Origin: Natrinema caseinilyticum
GTDB taxonomy: Archaea > Halobacteriota > Halobacteria > Halobacteriales > Natrialbaceae
Reading direction: 5' to 3'
Length of the DNA stretch: 64,000 nt
Assembly: GCF_024227435.1 (NCBI RefSeq)
Contig: NZ_CP100445.1
Location: 2,415,369-2,479,368 of the forward strand
Shown here: one piece after another, positions 18,314 through 26,627 of the stretch
How the letters are laid out: every line of letters begins with the position of its first letter
Numbering within the stretch: position 1 is the stretch's first letter
The notes under the pieces: generated by a model
Database searches by the model: none
Seen by the model: only the letters and a program-made list of their open reading frames with translations
Told to the model about the DNA's origin: nothing
Translations under genes and position numbers: made by a program

Positions 18314-18335
18314 TTTATGCCGCATCGGGCATAAA
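18314..18335. promoter_or_regulatory. Palindromic operator upstream of the dpp operon
   Basis: Perfect 8-bp inverted repeat TTTATGCC-GCATCG-GGCATAAA centred about 30 bp upstream of the dpp TATA box. Another GGGCAT half-site follows at about 18361. A regulator-binding site (activator or repressor of peptide uptake) is the simplest reading; a terminator for an upstream gene is unlikely because none ends here. Confidence 0.5.
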
Positions 18336-18504
18336 AAAGCTATACCTTATTAACTATTTAGGGCATCAGCTTATACGCACCCGGCACCGGGGCGCCGATC
18401 GGAAGCTTCGGTGATTTCTAGTTAGTATACGCATCCCTACTAGGGAGTCGCCGGCGTTCGCCACTCAGGGAACGGTGACCTTTTTCTATCGGCCCACACA
18501 GTAC

Positions 18505-18930
18505 ATGCGTATGAACTATCGAGCCGTCGAGACCGCGGCGGAATATGTCGCCCGTCTCGAGACGGGTGCCGACTGGCGGGCGGAGATCGAGTCGCTCGCG
18601 GACGCGGTCGACGCCGACGCCGCCTGGTTTACCGCTCTCGGGGCGGTCCAGGACGCCGAACTCTGGTTTTACGATCAGGACGAGTGCGAGTACTATCCGA
18701 TCGAGTTCGACGAGCCACTCGAGGTCGCGAGCTGTACCGGGAACGTCTCCTGGCTCGAGGACGAGCGGTTCGCACACACCCACGCGGTCCTGTCGGACCC
18801 GGACGGTGATGCGGTCGCCGGTCACCTGAACGAGGCCACGGTCTGGGCCGGCGAGGTTCACATGCGCGTCTTCGAGGAGCCCCTCGAGCGCGAGTACGAC
18901 GCGGTCACCGAACTCGATCTCTGGCTCTGA
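18505..18930 (+). CDS. PPC-domain (DUF296) DNA-binding-like protein
   Basis: 141-residue protein with a single PPC (plant and prokaryote conserved) domain: EYVARLETGADWRAEIESLA, AAWFTALGAVQDAELWFYDQ, HTHAVLSDPDGDAVAGHLNEATVWAGEVHMRVFEE. Archaeal members form trimers and hold a metal-binding HxHxxLSxPDG...GHL; both histidine patches are here. The role is unknown, possibly ligand or DNA binding. A TTTTTCTATC element about 25 nt upstream suggests leaderless start at ATG 18505 (or ATG 18511, two codons in). The stop is 1 nt before polC, so the two probably form an operon. Confidence 0.85.
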   Translation: MRMNYRAVETAAEYVARLETGADWRAEIESLADAVDADAAWFTALGAVQDAELWFYDQDECEYYPIEFDEPLEVASCTGNVSWLEDERFAHTHAVLSDPDGDAVAGHLNEATVWAGEVHMRVFEEPLEREYDAVTELDLWL

Positions 18931-18931
18931 C

Positions 18932-21900
18932 ATGCGCGCGGAAGACGAACGGTACTTCGAACGCCTGGAATCGCAACTCGAGGACGCGTTCGACGTGGCC
19001 GAGCGAGCCAAAGAACGCGGTGGCGATCCGACACCCGACGTCGAGATACCGGTCGCACAGGACATGGCCGACCGCGTCGAGAACATTCTCGGAATCGACG
19101 GCGTCGCAGAGCGAGTTCGCGAACTCGAGGGGCAAATGAGCAGGGAAGAGGCGGCCCTCGCGCTCGCGGAGGATTTCGCCGAGGGACGCGTCGGCGACTA
19201 CGAGACGAAAGCGGGCAAGGTCGAAGGCGCGGTTCGGACCGCCGTCGCATTGCTGACCGAGGGTGTCGTCGCCGCGCCCATCGAGGGGATCGACAAAGTC
19301 GAAATCCTCACGAACGACGACGGAACCGAGTTCGTCAACGTCTACTACGCCGGACCGATCCGCTCGGCGGGGGGGACCGCGCAGGCGTTGTCAGTCCTCG
19401 TGGCCGACTACACGCGCGCACTGGTCGGTATCGAACAGTTCGTCGCCCGACAGGAGGAGATCGAACGCTACGCCGAGGAAATTTCCCTCTACGACAAGGA
19501 GACCGGCCTCCAGTACACGCCGAAGGACACGGAGACGAAGTTCATCGCCGAGCACATGCCGATCATGCTGGACGGCGAAGCGACGGGCGACGAGGAGGTA
19601 TCGGGGTTTCGGGATCTGGAACGAGTCGATACCAACAGCGCCCGCGGTGGCATGTGTCTCGTCCTCGCGGAGGGGATCGCGCTGAAGGCGCCGAAAATTC
19701 AACGCTACACCCGCAATCTCGACGAAATCGACTGGCCGTGGCTCCAGGATCTCATCGACGGCACCTACTACGACACCGAGGGCGACGACGAGGACGACGA
19801 GGACGGCGCGACCGGCGCGTCCGACGGCGACGGTGACGACGACGGTGACGACGGGAGCGAAGACGACGAGACCGCTGTAAGCGACGATGGCGATGCGGAC
19901 GACTCCGGCGACGAACGCGAGGGCCCGCCGCGCGTCGAGAAATCCAAGAAATTCCTCCGTGACTTGATCGCCGGCCGTCCCGTCTTCTCCCATCCCTGTG
20001 CCAAGGGCGGCTTTCGCCTGCGCTACGGCCGGGCGCGCAACCACGGCTTCGCCACCGCCGGCGTCCACCCCGCCGCGATGCACCTCGTCGACGACTTCCT
20101 CGCGACGGGCACCCAGATCAAGACCGAACGGCCCGGCAAGGCCGCCGGCGTCGTTCCCGTCGACTCCCTCGAGGGCCCGACGATCAAACTGGCGAACGGC
20201 GACGTCCGTCGGATCGACGACCCCGAGGACGCCCTCGAGATCAGAAACGGCGTCGAGAAGATTCTCGACCTCGGCGAGTACCTCGTCAACTACGGCGAGT
20301 TCGTCGAGAACAACCACCCGCTCGCGCCCGCCTCGTACACCTACGAGTGGTGGGTGCAGGATCTCGAGGCCGCTGGGGCCGACGTCCAGGCTCTCCAGGA
20401 CGACCCTCGCATCGACCTCGAGTTCCCCGATCCCGCGGAAGCCCTCGAGTGGGCGCTCGAGTACGATGCACCGCTGCATCCCGAATACACGCCCCTCTGG
20501 CACGACCTCTCGGTCGATTCGTTTCGCGGCCTCGCGGCGGCAGTGTCGGACGGCCGAATCGAGGGCGGGAGAAGCGGCGACGGCGACGGAACGTGCGACG
20601 GCGGGACGCTCGTCCTCGAGGATACCGATCTCGTCCGCGACGCCCTCGAGACGATCGTCGTCGAGCATCGGCAGCGAGAGAGCGAGGGCCGGATCGAGAT
20701 CGACGACTGGCGTCCGTTCGTCCGAACGCTCGGCTGTACCCCGCGCCGGGCGGTCGCCGACGGGGCCGCGATGGAATCCGATGCGAGGGAAGACGCCCCG
20801 GCCATCGAACTCGAGCGCACCTGGGTCGACGACGATCTCTCCGAACGCGCTCGAACGTGGGGCCACGAGACCGAGGGCGACAACGCCATCGAGGCGGTCA
20901 ACGAGGTCGCCCCGTTCGCGGTCCGTGAGCGAGCGCCGACTCGGATCGGCAATCGGATGGGCCGGCCGGAGAAATCCGAGCGCCGCGACCTGAGCCCGCC
21001 GGTCCACACGCTCTTTCCCATCGGGGAAGCCGGCGGCGCCCAGCGTAACGTCGCCGACGCGGCAAAGTACGCCGAGACGATGTCGGACACGCCCGGCGTC
21101 GTCGAAATCGGGATCGGTCGCCAGCGCTGTGAGAACTGCGGGACCGAGACGTTCAAGAACCGCTGTCCGGAGTGTGACGAACGCACCACCCCGGACTACC
21201 GCTGTCGCGACTGCGATCAGCGGGTCGAACCGGACGACGCCGGCCGCGTCGAGTGTTCGCGCTGCGAGCGCGAGGCGACCTGCGTCGAACCGCGCGAGAT
21301 CGACATCAACGACGAGTTCCGAAGCGCCCTCGAGTCGGTCGGCGAGCGCGAGAACGCCTTCGAGATCCTCAAGGGGGTCAAAGGACTCACGTCGACGAAC
21401 AAGATCCCCGAACCCATCGAAAAGGGGATCCTGCGGGCGAAACACGACGTGAGCGCGTTCAAAGACGGCACCGTCCGCTACGATATGACCGACCTGCCGG
21501 TCACTGCCGTCCGCGCGAGCGAACTCGACGTCGACGTCGGCCAGTTGCAGGCGCTCGGCTACGAAACCGACATCCACGGCGAATCGCTCACTCACGAGGA
21601 CCAACTGGTCGAACTCAGAGTCCAGGACATCGTCCTCTCGGACGGCGCGGCCGAACACATGCTCCAGACCGCCGACTTCATCGACGACCTGCTCGAGCAG
21701 TACTACGGCCTCGAGCCGTTCTACGAGTTCGAGGACCGCCAGGAACTCGTCGGCGAACTCGTCTTCGGGATGGCTCCCCACACGTCGGCGGCAACTGTCG
21801 GGAGAGTGATCGGATTCACGAGCGCGGCCGTGGGATACGCGCATCCGTACTTTCACGCCGCGAAAAGACGCAATTGCGATGGTGACGAAGATTGCGTCAT

Positions 21901-22621
21901 GCTGCTTCTCGATGGACTTCTCAACTTCAGTAAATCTTTCTTACCGGATCAACGGGGCGGGAAGATGGACGCGCCCCTCGTCATGTCCTCGAGAATCGAT
22001 CCGTCCGAAATCGACGACGAGGCCCACAACATGGACGTCGTCTCGCAGTATCCCCGCGAGTTCTACCTCGCGACCCGCGAGCAGGCCGACCCCGAGGACG
22101 TCGACGTCGAGATCGCAGAGGACACGCTCGGCACCGACACGGAGTACACCGGCTTCGAACACACCCACGACACCACGAACATCGCGATGGGCCCCGACCT
22201 CTCGGCGTACAAGACGCTGGGGTCGATGATGGACAAGATGGACGCGCAACTCGAGCTCTCGCGCAAGCTCGAGGCGGTCGACGAGACCGACGTCGCCGAG
22301 CGGGTCATCGAGTACCACTTCCTGCCGGACCTGATCGGCAACTTGCGGGCGTTCTCAAGGCAGGAAACGCGGTGTCTCGACTGCGGCGAGAAGTTCCGAC
22401 GGATGCCCCTGACCGGCGATTGTCGCGAGTGCGGGGGCCGCGTCAACCTCACCGTTCACAAGGGATCGGTCAACAAGTACATGCAGACCGCCATCCAGGT
22501 CGCCGAGGAGTACGACTGCCGGGACTACACGAAACAACGGCTGGAGGTCCTGGAACGCTCGCTCGAGAGCATTTTCGAGAACGACAAGAACAAGCAGTCG
22601 GGGATCGAGGATTTCATGTAA
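18932..22621 (+). CDS. polC: DNA polymerase D large subunit (DP2)
   Basis: 1229-residue catalytic subunit of the archaeal replicative polymerase D. Recognisable parts: N-terminal DERYFERLESQLEDAFDVAERA; an acidic, haloarchaea-specific insertion of Asp/Glu/Gly at about residues 283-330; the GGTAQALSVLV core; a zinc ribbon around residues 730-790 (CENCG, CPECDER, CRDCDQR, CSRCERE); the catalytic Asp region NCDGDEDCVMLLLDGLLNFSK; and a C-terminal zinc ribbon (CLDCGEKFR ... CRECGGR). The length is that of an intein-free gene. The DNA around residues 950-1010 uses codons (AGA, AAT, TCT, TTA, CTT) rare elsewhere in the gene, exactly at the known PolC intein insertion point. The partner DP1 is not in the window. 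Confidence 0.97.
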   Translation: MRAEDERYFERLESQLEDAFDVAERAKERGGDPTPDVEIPVAQDMADRVENILGIDGVAERVRELEGQMSREEAALALAEDFAEGRVGDYETKAGKVEGAVRTAVALLTEGVVAAPIEGIDKVEILTNDDGTEFVNVYYAGPIRSAGGTAQALSVLVADYTRALVGIEQFVARQEEIERYAEEISLYDKETGLQYTPKDTETKFIAEHMPIMLDGEATGDEEVSGFRDLERVDTNSARGGMCLVLAEGIALKAPKIQRYTRNLDEIDWPWLQDLIDGTYYDTEGDDEDDEDGATGASDGDGDDDGDDGSEDDETAVSDDGDADDSGDEREGPPRVEKSKKFLRDLIAGRPVFSHPCAKGGFRLRYGRARNHGFATAGVHPAAMHLVDDFLATGTQIKTERPGKAAGVVPVDSLEGPTIKLANGDVRRIDDPEDALEIRNGVEKILDLGEYLVNYGEFVENNHPLAPASYTYEWWVQDLEAAGADVQALQDDPRIDLEFPDPAEALEWALEYDAPLHPEYTPLWHDLSVDSFRGLAAAVSDGRIEGGRSGDGDGTCDGGTLVLEDTDLVRDALETIVVEHRQRESEGRIEIDDWRPFVRTLGCTPRRAVADGAAMESDAREDAPAIELERTWVDDDLSERARTWGHETEGDNAIEAVNEVAPFAVRERAPTRIGNRMGRPEKSERRDLSPPVHTLFPIGEAGGAQRNVADAAKYAETMSDTPGVVEIGIGRQRCENCGTETFKNRCPECDERTTPDYRCRDCDQRVEPDDAGRVECSRCEREATCVEPREIDINDEFRSALESVGERENAFEILKGVKGLTSTNKIPEPIEKGILRAKHDVSAFKDGTVRYDMTDLPVTAVRASELDVDVGQLQALGYETDIHGESLTHEDQLVELRVQDIVLSDGAAEHMLQTADFIDDLLEQYYGLEPFYEFEDRQELVGELVFGMAPHTSAATVGRVIGFTSAAVGYAHPYFHAAKRRNCDGDEDCVMLLLDGLLNFSKSFLPDQRGGKMDAPLVMSSRIDPSEIDDEAHNMDVVSQYPREFYLATREQADPEDVDVEIAEDTLGTDTEYTGFEHTHDTTNIAMGPDLSAYKTLGSMMDKMDAQLELSRKLEAVDETDVAERVIEYHFLPDLIGNLRAFSRQETRCLDCGEKFRRMPLTGDCRECGGRVNLTVHKGSVNKYMQTAIQVAEEYDCRDYTKQRLEVLERSLESIFENDKNKQSGIEDFM

Positions 22622-22666
22622 ACTTCCCTTCCCTACTCGCGCGCTCGCTTCGTTCGCTCGTCGAGG

Positions 22667-22684
22667 GAGGCGCCTTAGCGCCTC
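22667..22684 (+). terminator. Possible hairpin terminator after polC
   Basis: GAGGCGC-CTTA-GCGCCTC forms a 7-bp stem starting 46 nt after the polC stop. No T-run follows, so this may mark the 3' end by structure only. The rest of 22622-22912 holds nothing else that I can support. Confidence 0.35.
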
Positions 22685-22912
22685 GATTCGTGCAATAGCA
22701 TTCCGTTCCGCGTGCGATCACGAAGCGACCGCGCTCGGCACCATTTCGATCGAACGCGCTCCGCTCTCCCCGTCGGTACGTTTCGGAGCAATCGTCGGCT
22801 TACTTGCTCGGCTTCCGCCCTCGGTCACGGCGGATGTCGGTGCCTCCACTGCCCGTTTCCGTCGAACGGACGCGGAACGCCCGCGATGCACGGCGTTTCA
22901 CCGACACCTCGG

Positions 22913-23824
22913 CTAATCGCTGTTGACTCGAGTAACGCCGGGCATTTTCGCCTTGGCGTACTGCGGTTTCGGCGCGCCCCGCTCCTCCGGGAGCCACTCA
23001 CGCAGGCGCTCGTTGAACCACTCCGGTCGCTCTCGAGGTGTCCAGTGGCCGCAGTCGTCGACCAGATCGAGTTTCGCGTCCGGAATCCGGTCCGCTGCGC
23101 GTATCGACCACTCCACGGGGACGAGCGGATCGTCTTTCCCGTGTACCAGGAGCGTCGGGACCGGGAGCGACTCGAGGTCGTCGGCGAAGTTCGTCGCGAC
23201 GCGGCCGTTGAAGGAGAGTTCGTTCCCCTGAAATTCCTTGAACGCCTGTATCGAACCGGGTTCCATCAGCTTCGCTCGGACGTCCTCGACGAAGGGTTCG
23301 GGCAACGCATCGGCGTCCGCGACGAGATTATCGAGAACCATCCGAACGCTCGCCGGGGTAGTGCTTGCGGCGATTTTTCCGAACTCGGTTACGCCGGGGA
23401 ACTGGGCCACGATCTTCCACGGGAGGGCCCGTGGCAGGTGTCCCCCGAGGCCGTAGCTGTCGACGAGCGCCAACCGCTCGATACGGTCGGGGTTTGCGAG
23501 CGCGTAGCCGAGTGCGACACCGCCTCCCATCGAGATCCCGGCCAGCGACACGCGCTCGTCGGGAAGCGTCTCGAGGAATCCGTCGAGGACGTCGATGTAC
23601 GATTCGATCGTGTGCTCGACGTTCCCCGTGCTGCTCCCGTATTCCGGCCAGTCGAGCCCGTAGACGCGGTAGTCGTCGGCGAGCGAGTCGATCGTGTGCC
23701 GCCACGAGACGGTCGCGTCGTCGATTCCCGCGCCGTGACAGAGGACGACGGCGGGCCCACTCGTTCCCGCTCGCCGGTAGGCGATCCGACAGTCGCCGAT
23801 AGTGGCGACACCGGTCCCGCTCAT
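22913..23824 (-). CDS. Alpha/beta hydrolase
   Basis: 303-residue cytoplasmic alpha/beta-hydrolase. It shows the oxyanion-hole region LCHGAGIDD, the nucleophile elbow GISMGG (Ser98), the acid in HGKDDPLVP (about residue 232), and the catalytic His in DDCGHWTPRERPEWF (about residue 260). The last 30 residues (EERGAPKPQYAKAKMPGVTRVNSD) are an uncommon tail. The C-C hydrolase/esterase type (MhpC-like) is the nearest general group, but the substrate is not predictable and the neighbours (polC, IS remnant) do not help. Confidence 0.85.
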   Translation of the reverse strand: MSGTGVATIGDCRIAYRRAGTSGPAVVLCHGAGIDDATVSWRHTIDSLADDYRVYGLDWPEYGSSTGNVEHTIESYIDVLDGFLETLPDERVSLAGISMGGGVALGYALANPDRIERLALVDSYGLGGHLPRALPWKIVAQFPGVTEFGKIAASTTPASVRMVLDNLVADADALPEPFVEDVRAKLMEPGSIQAFKEFQGNELSFNGRVATNFADDLESLPVPTLLVHGKDDPLVPVEWSIRAADRIPDAKLDLVDDCGHWTPRERPEWFNERLREWLPEERGAPKPQYAKAKMPGVTRVNSD

Positions 23825-24059
23825 GAGCGGATCACGTCTTCGGTGTGCCGACCGACGACCGTCCTCTCGTTCGGGTCACAACCGTTTAGCACCCGTTTCG
23901 GTTCGACTCCGTCGTGAGAGTCTCCGTCGAACGCAGACACAGCATCTGATCTAGATTGAGTGAGACAAACTATCATACGTCGAGTCTCTATCCGGAGAGT
24001 GTATATCGTTTTCTATTACCGTGGGGACATTTACCATTGGCTGCCGTGACCGTCATTAC

Positions 24060-24183
24060 CGTTTACAGAATGGCAAGGCGAACGCCCCGAGGCTTGACCT
24101 CGGGGATGAAGCCGACAACTCGTGATACAATCCATTACGTTGTAAGCGAGTAAACAAAGTGACGTGACGACACACCACTCGTC
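24060..24183 (+). mobile_element. IS200/IS605 (IS1341-type) remnant, upstream part
   Basis: Non-coding remnant with CCCCGAGG-CTTGA-CCTCGGGG, an 8-bp hairpin, and a short reading frame that stops in ...HYVVSE, which resembles the C-terminus of haloarchaeal TnpB proteins. It is separated from the TnpB remnant at 24301 by the MITE. Whether it is the left end of the same element or the 3' end of a second copy cannot be settled by eye. Confidence 0.35.
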
Positions 24184-24188
24184 TGGCT

Positions 24189-24300
24189 TATAGTAGTCTT
24201 TGAAAGTCAATGCACACCCCGATCGCGAATTCGCGGCCAGCGAAGATTCGCTGGCCGCTTCAGTGCGATCGGTGAGTAAATCGTTTCAAAGACTACTATA
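24189..24300. mobile_element. 112-bp foldback MITE
   Basis: Perfect 17-bp terminal inverted repeats (TATAGTAGTCTTTGAAA at 24189-24205 and its complement at 24284-24300). Inside are nested inverted repeats: CCGATCGC (24219-24226) with GCGATCGG (24265-24272), and GCGGCCAGCGAA (24233-24244) with TTCGCTGGCCGC (24247-24258) around a 2-nt centre. If the outer TA is target sequence, the insertion made a 2-bp TA duplication. No coding capacity, so it depends on a transposase encoded elsewhere. It sits within IS200/IS605 remnant DNA. Confidence 0.8.
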
Positions 24301-24530
24301 GTGTCCGAAAACAAGGACGGTCAGACGACCCGTCGTCGCTACCAAGTAGGCTCGGGAGACGCCGAATCCACGCCTGTGGGGACTGGAACCGCTGTGGAAG
24401 CGTGTCACCGAGACACGGGTTCGCAAGTTCCGTCACAGAAACAGGAAGCCTCGGGGTCGTCCGAGAGAGCTTCGCTCTCTCGTGATGACGAAAGGCCTTC
24501 GGCCTTTCGAACCACTTGACCCCGAGGCAC
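24301..24530 (+). mobile_element. TnpB (IS200/IS605) 3'-end remnant
   Basis: Frame reading RRRYQVGSGDAESTPVGTGTAV resembles the SGDxxESTPVETALPV region before the C-terminus of haloarchaeal IS1341-type TnpB proteins. The 5' part of the gene is missing and the MITE abuts the fragment. The terminal 80 bp keeps a strong RNA-like fold (see the ncRNA entry). Together with 24060-24183 it marks a dead transposon. Confidence 0.55.
24448..24528 (+). ncRNA. Omega-RNA/sotRNA-like three-way junction
   Basis: Outer stem of 11 perfect pairs (GCCTCGGGGTC, 24448-24458, with GACCCCGAGGC, 24518-24528) enclosing two 9-bp hairpins with identical TTC loops: CGAGAGAGC/GCTCTCTCG (24462-24482) and CGAAAGGCC/GGCCTTTCG (24489-24509). 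It lies at the 3' end of a tnpB remnant, where IS1341-type elements encode the guide (omega) RNA, reported in haloarchaea as sense-overlapping transcripts. Stems are intact although the protein gene is broken. Expression is inferred, not shown. Confidence 0.5.
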
Positions 24531-24614
24531 CTCACGTTTGCTACCTGCTTTCGATCGACTACCCTCGAACAATGCGCGCTTGGGCTTTATCCGCGTCGCT
24601 GGACTTGCCCACGT

Positions 24615-24944
24615 ATGGGAGAAACACCTGCGAGAGAGGGCGATCAGGAAGCAGTCGAGGAGGTTCTCGAGGTCGACTTCGGGGAGACTGTCTACAACGC
24701 GGACGGTACCGAACTCGGGCAGGTCCGCGGATTCGAGCGGGGCGGATTTTTCGTGACGACTCGCGAGGGCGTGGAGGCGATGAGTGTCGAACACGCGCGG
24801 GCCGGCCACGAGTTCGGCGAAGCGGAGTTGATGTGGCGCTGCATGGAGTGTGGCGAGATGGGCGAAATCGACGACGGGCTTCCCGACGAGTGCCCGAACT
24901 GCGGGCGTCCGAAGGAGAACCTGATGTACTGGACCGAGGACTGA
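24615..24944 (+). CDS. Rubredoxin-like zinc-ribbon protein, copy 1
   Basis: 109-residue haloarchaeal protein (I recognise the DUF7130 type). The N-terminal two-thirds form a PRC-barrel-like segment, DFGETVYNADGTELGQVRGFERGGFFVTTREGVEAMSVEHARAGHEFGEAELMWR. The C-terminus is a Cys4 rubredoxin-like knuckle, CMECGEMGEIDDGLPDECPNCG, and ends YWTED. It would bind iron or zinc in the cytoplasm. ATG 24615 gives the family-like N-terminus. A close paralogue follows at 25066, so the pair is a tandem duplication. Confidence 0.85.
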   Translation: MGETPAREGDQEAVEEVLEVDFGETVYNADGTELGQVRGFERGGFFVTTREGVEAMSVEHARAGHEFGEAELMWRCMECGEMGEIDDGLPDECPNCGRPKENLMYWTED

Positions 24945-25065
24945 ACCGGTCCGATCGGAGCCCGTCTGAGGGTTGACCCGGCCGAATGGAGGACTGCGAC
25001 GCTCAGGCGGGCTGACCATCTCTTCCGGTGGCTGTTACATTCGATATAGCGCAATAGAGTTTATC

Positions 25066-25383
25066 ATGGTCAACGATGTACCATCTCGCATGCCAGACGA
25101 ACAGCCTCAACTGGCGTTCGGAACGACGGTGTACACGGAAGACGGCACGGAAATCGGACGCATACGGGGCGTCGACGAAGACGGACTCTACGTCACACTC
25201 CGGGAGGGCTTCGAGGGGTTGAGCGTCGAACACGTCCGTTCCGGTCACGAGTTCGGCGAGGCGGAGTTGATGTGGCGCTGCTGGGAGTGTGGCGAGATGG
25301 GACGCCTGGATAGCGACCTCCCCGACACGTGTCCGGCCTGCGGTGCCGGTCGCGAAGACCTCTACTACTGGACCGAGGACTGA
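25066..25383 (+). CDS. Rubredoxin-like zinc-ribbon protein, copy 2
   Basis: 105-residue paralogue of the preceding gene, sharing AFGTTVYTEDGTEIGRIRG, SVEHVRSGHEFGEAELMWRC and the Cys4 motif CWECGEMGRLDSDLPDTCPACG, with the same YWTED end. The start is uncertain: ATG 25066 (MVNDVPSRM) or ATG 25090 (MPDEQPQ). TATA-like elements CGATATAG (25042) and GTTTATC (25059) support one each. It has its own promoter, so the copies can be regulated separately. Confidence 0.83.
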   Translation: MVNDVPSRMPDEQPQLAFGTTVYTEDGTEIGRIRGVDEDGLYVTLREGFEGLSVEHVRSGHEFGEAELMWRCWECGEMGRLDSDLPDTCPACGAGREDLYYWTED

Positions 25384-25503
25384 AACCGAGTCCGGTCTCC
25401 GGTTCGTCGGTCGCGACGACTCGAGTCGAGAGTCGACCGATCGGCTCGGTCTCGGAATCGACGCACGATCGGTCCTTCGAGTGGTGACCGTCTCGAACCG
25501 GTC

Positions 25504-26457
25504 TCAGTACCGGTTTCGTTCCGTTTCGTAGCCGTCTTCGACGGTCGCGATCGCGTTGTCGATCGCCACACCGTTGCTGGTGGCGAAGCCGATCCCGGTT
25601 CGCCACGTCGGCACTGGAGTGATGGCGCCGGCATCCTGGTCGCCGCCAACGTACAGGCCGGCACCGAAGTCGATATCGCCCTCGTTGGCGAAATTTCGGT
25701 CGATCCACCCGTCTGCTTCCTCGTAAATGTCGACCCAGGCGCTTCGGTCTGTGCCCTGCGCGACGCCCACGTCGCCGACACGGTGGCCGTCGAAACCGGT
25801 CCGCACGTCGGGTTCGACGCATCGCTGGACGATCGCAACGCTGTACGCGTCGGTACTCGCGACGAATGCATCGTAGCCACGTTTTTCAGTCACCACGCCA
25901 CTGGTCGCCTCGGTACCGATCGTGGGATTCGCGATCGTGTATATCGTGTGCCGGAGACCCGGGCTTCCCCCGTACCGAATCGGCGAATACGACCCGAGCT
26001 CGAGTTCCTGTTCGACGAGCAATGCGGGGCGAGCGGCGCTCGCGATGGCTCGCTGCGTGAGTACCGGCCAGTATTTGACGATCGCCTCGTACGGATTGAC
26101 GTATTCGAACGTCACGATCGCCGTTCCGCCAGGGGCCCCGTCGTCGGTGCTCACGTAGTGCCTAAACGCGTCATCGCGGGTGTTTTTGACGAGTTCCCAC
26201 CCCTCGTCCCACACCACCGTGTGCAGATCGGCGAGCATCGGCGTCTCGTAGACGGACACGTTTTCGATGAGAGTCCCACCACCGTCGACGTCGGTGATCT
26301 CGAATCCAACCGCGGAGCCACCGTAGTCCGGGCCGCTGATGCGGCCGCTCTCGGTGTTCGCTTCCGACGCGGTTGCCGACCCGCCGAGGACGCTCAGTCC
26401 TGCGATTCCTGCGCCGTTTTTCAGTACCGTCCGTCGATTTAGCCGATTTCGCGCCAT
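25504..26457 (-). CDS. Tat-exported protein resembling a glucodextranase N-terminal domain
   Basis: 317-residue exported protein. The twin-arginine signal is NRRTVLKNGAGIAGLSVLGG and processing is likely near ATASEA. The mature protein is rich in aromatic beta strands, with VKYWPVLTQRAI, LRHTIYTIANPTIG, DAYSVAIVQRCVEPD and GYDAFVASTDAYS. It resembles the non-catalytic N-terminal domain of glucoamylase/glucodextranase enzymes, but no catalytic (alpha/alpha)6 barrel follows. It may be a free-standing sugar-binding or accessory protein. The resemblance is by eye; function is open. Confidence 0.55.
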   Translation of the reverse strand: MARNRLNRRTVLKNGAGIAGLSVLGGSATASEANTESGRISGPDYGGSAVGFEITDVDGGGTLIENVSVYETPMLADLHTVVWDEGWELVKNTRDDAFRHYVSTDDGAPGGTAIVTFEYVNPYEAIVKYWPVLTQRAIASAARPALLVEQELELGSYSPIRYGGSPGLRHTIYTIANPTIGTEATSGVVTEKRGYDAFVASTDAYSVAIVQRCVEPDVRTGFDGHRVGDVGVAQGTDRSAWVDIYEEADGWIDRNFANEGDIDFGAGLYVGGDQDAGAITPVPTWRTGIGFATSNGVAIDNAIATVEDGYETERNRY

Positions 26458-26627
26458 ATCGAAAAATTACTATTGGTGTACTTAATTTTTATCACTTATT
26501 ACTATGCGCAACCGGCCGTTCGACGCGCCGTCACTATCGATGGGTGCCACCGGCGAGACGCGCCTCAATCGAGGCTCTGCCCGACGCGAACCGGGATACT
26601 GTAGTACCATCCGCTCGAATTCGCCCC

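Noticed and set aside
19391-21856. 821-codon open frame on the minus strand, antisense to polC
   Set aside because: It lies entirely inside a conserved gene with strong third-position GC bias, which opens the antisense frame. No start signal, motif or family resemblance.
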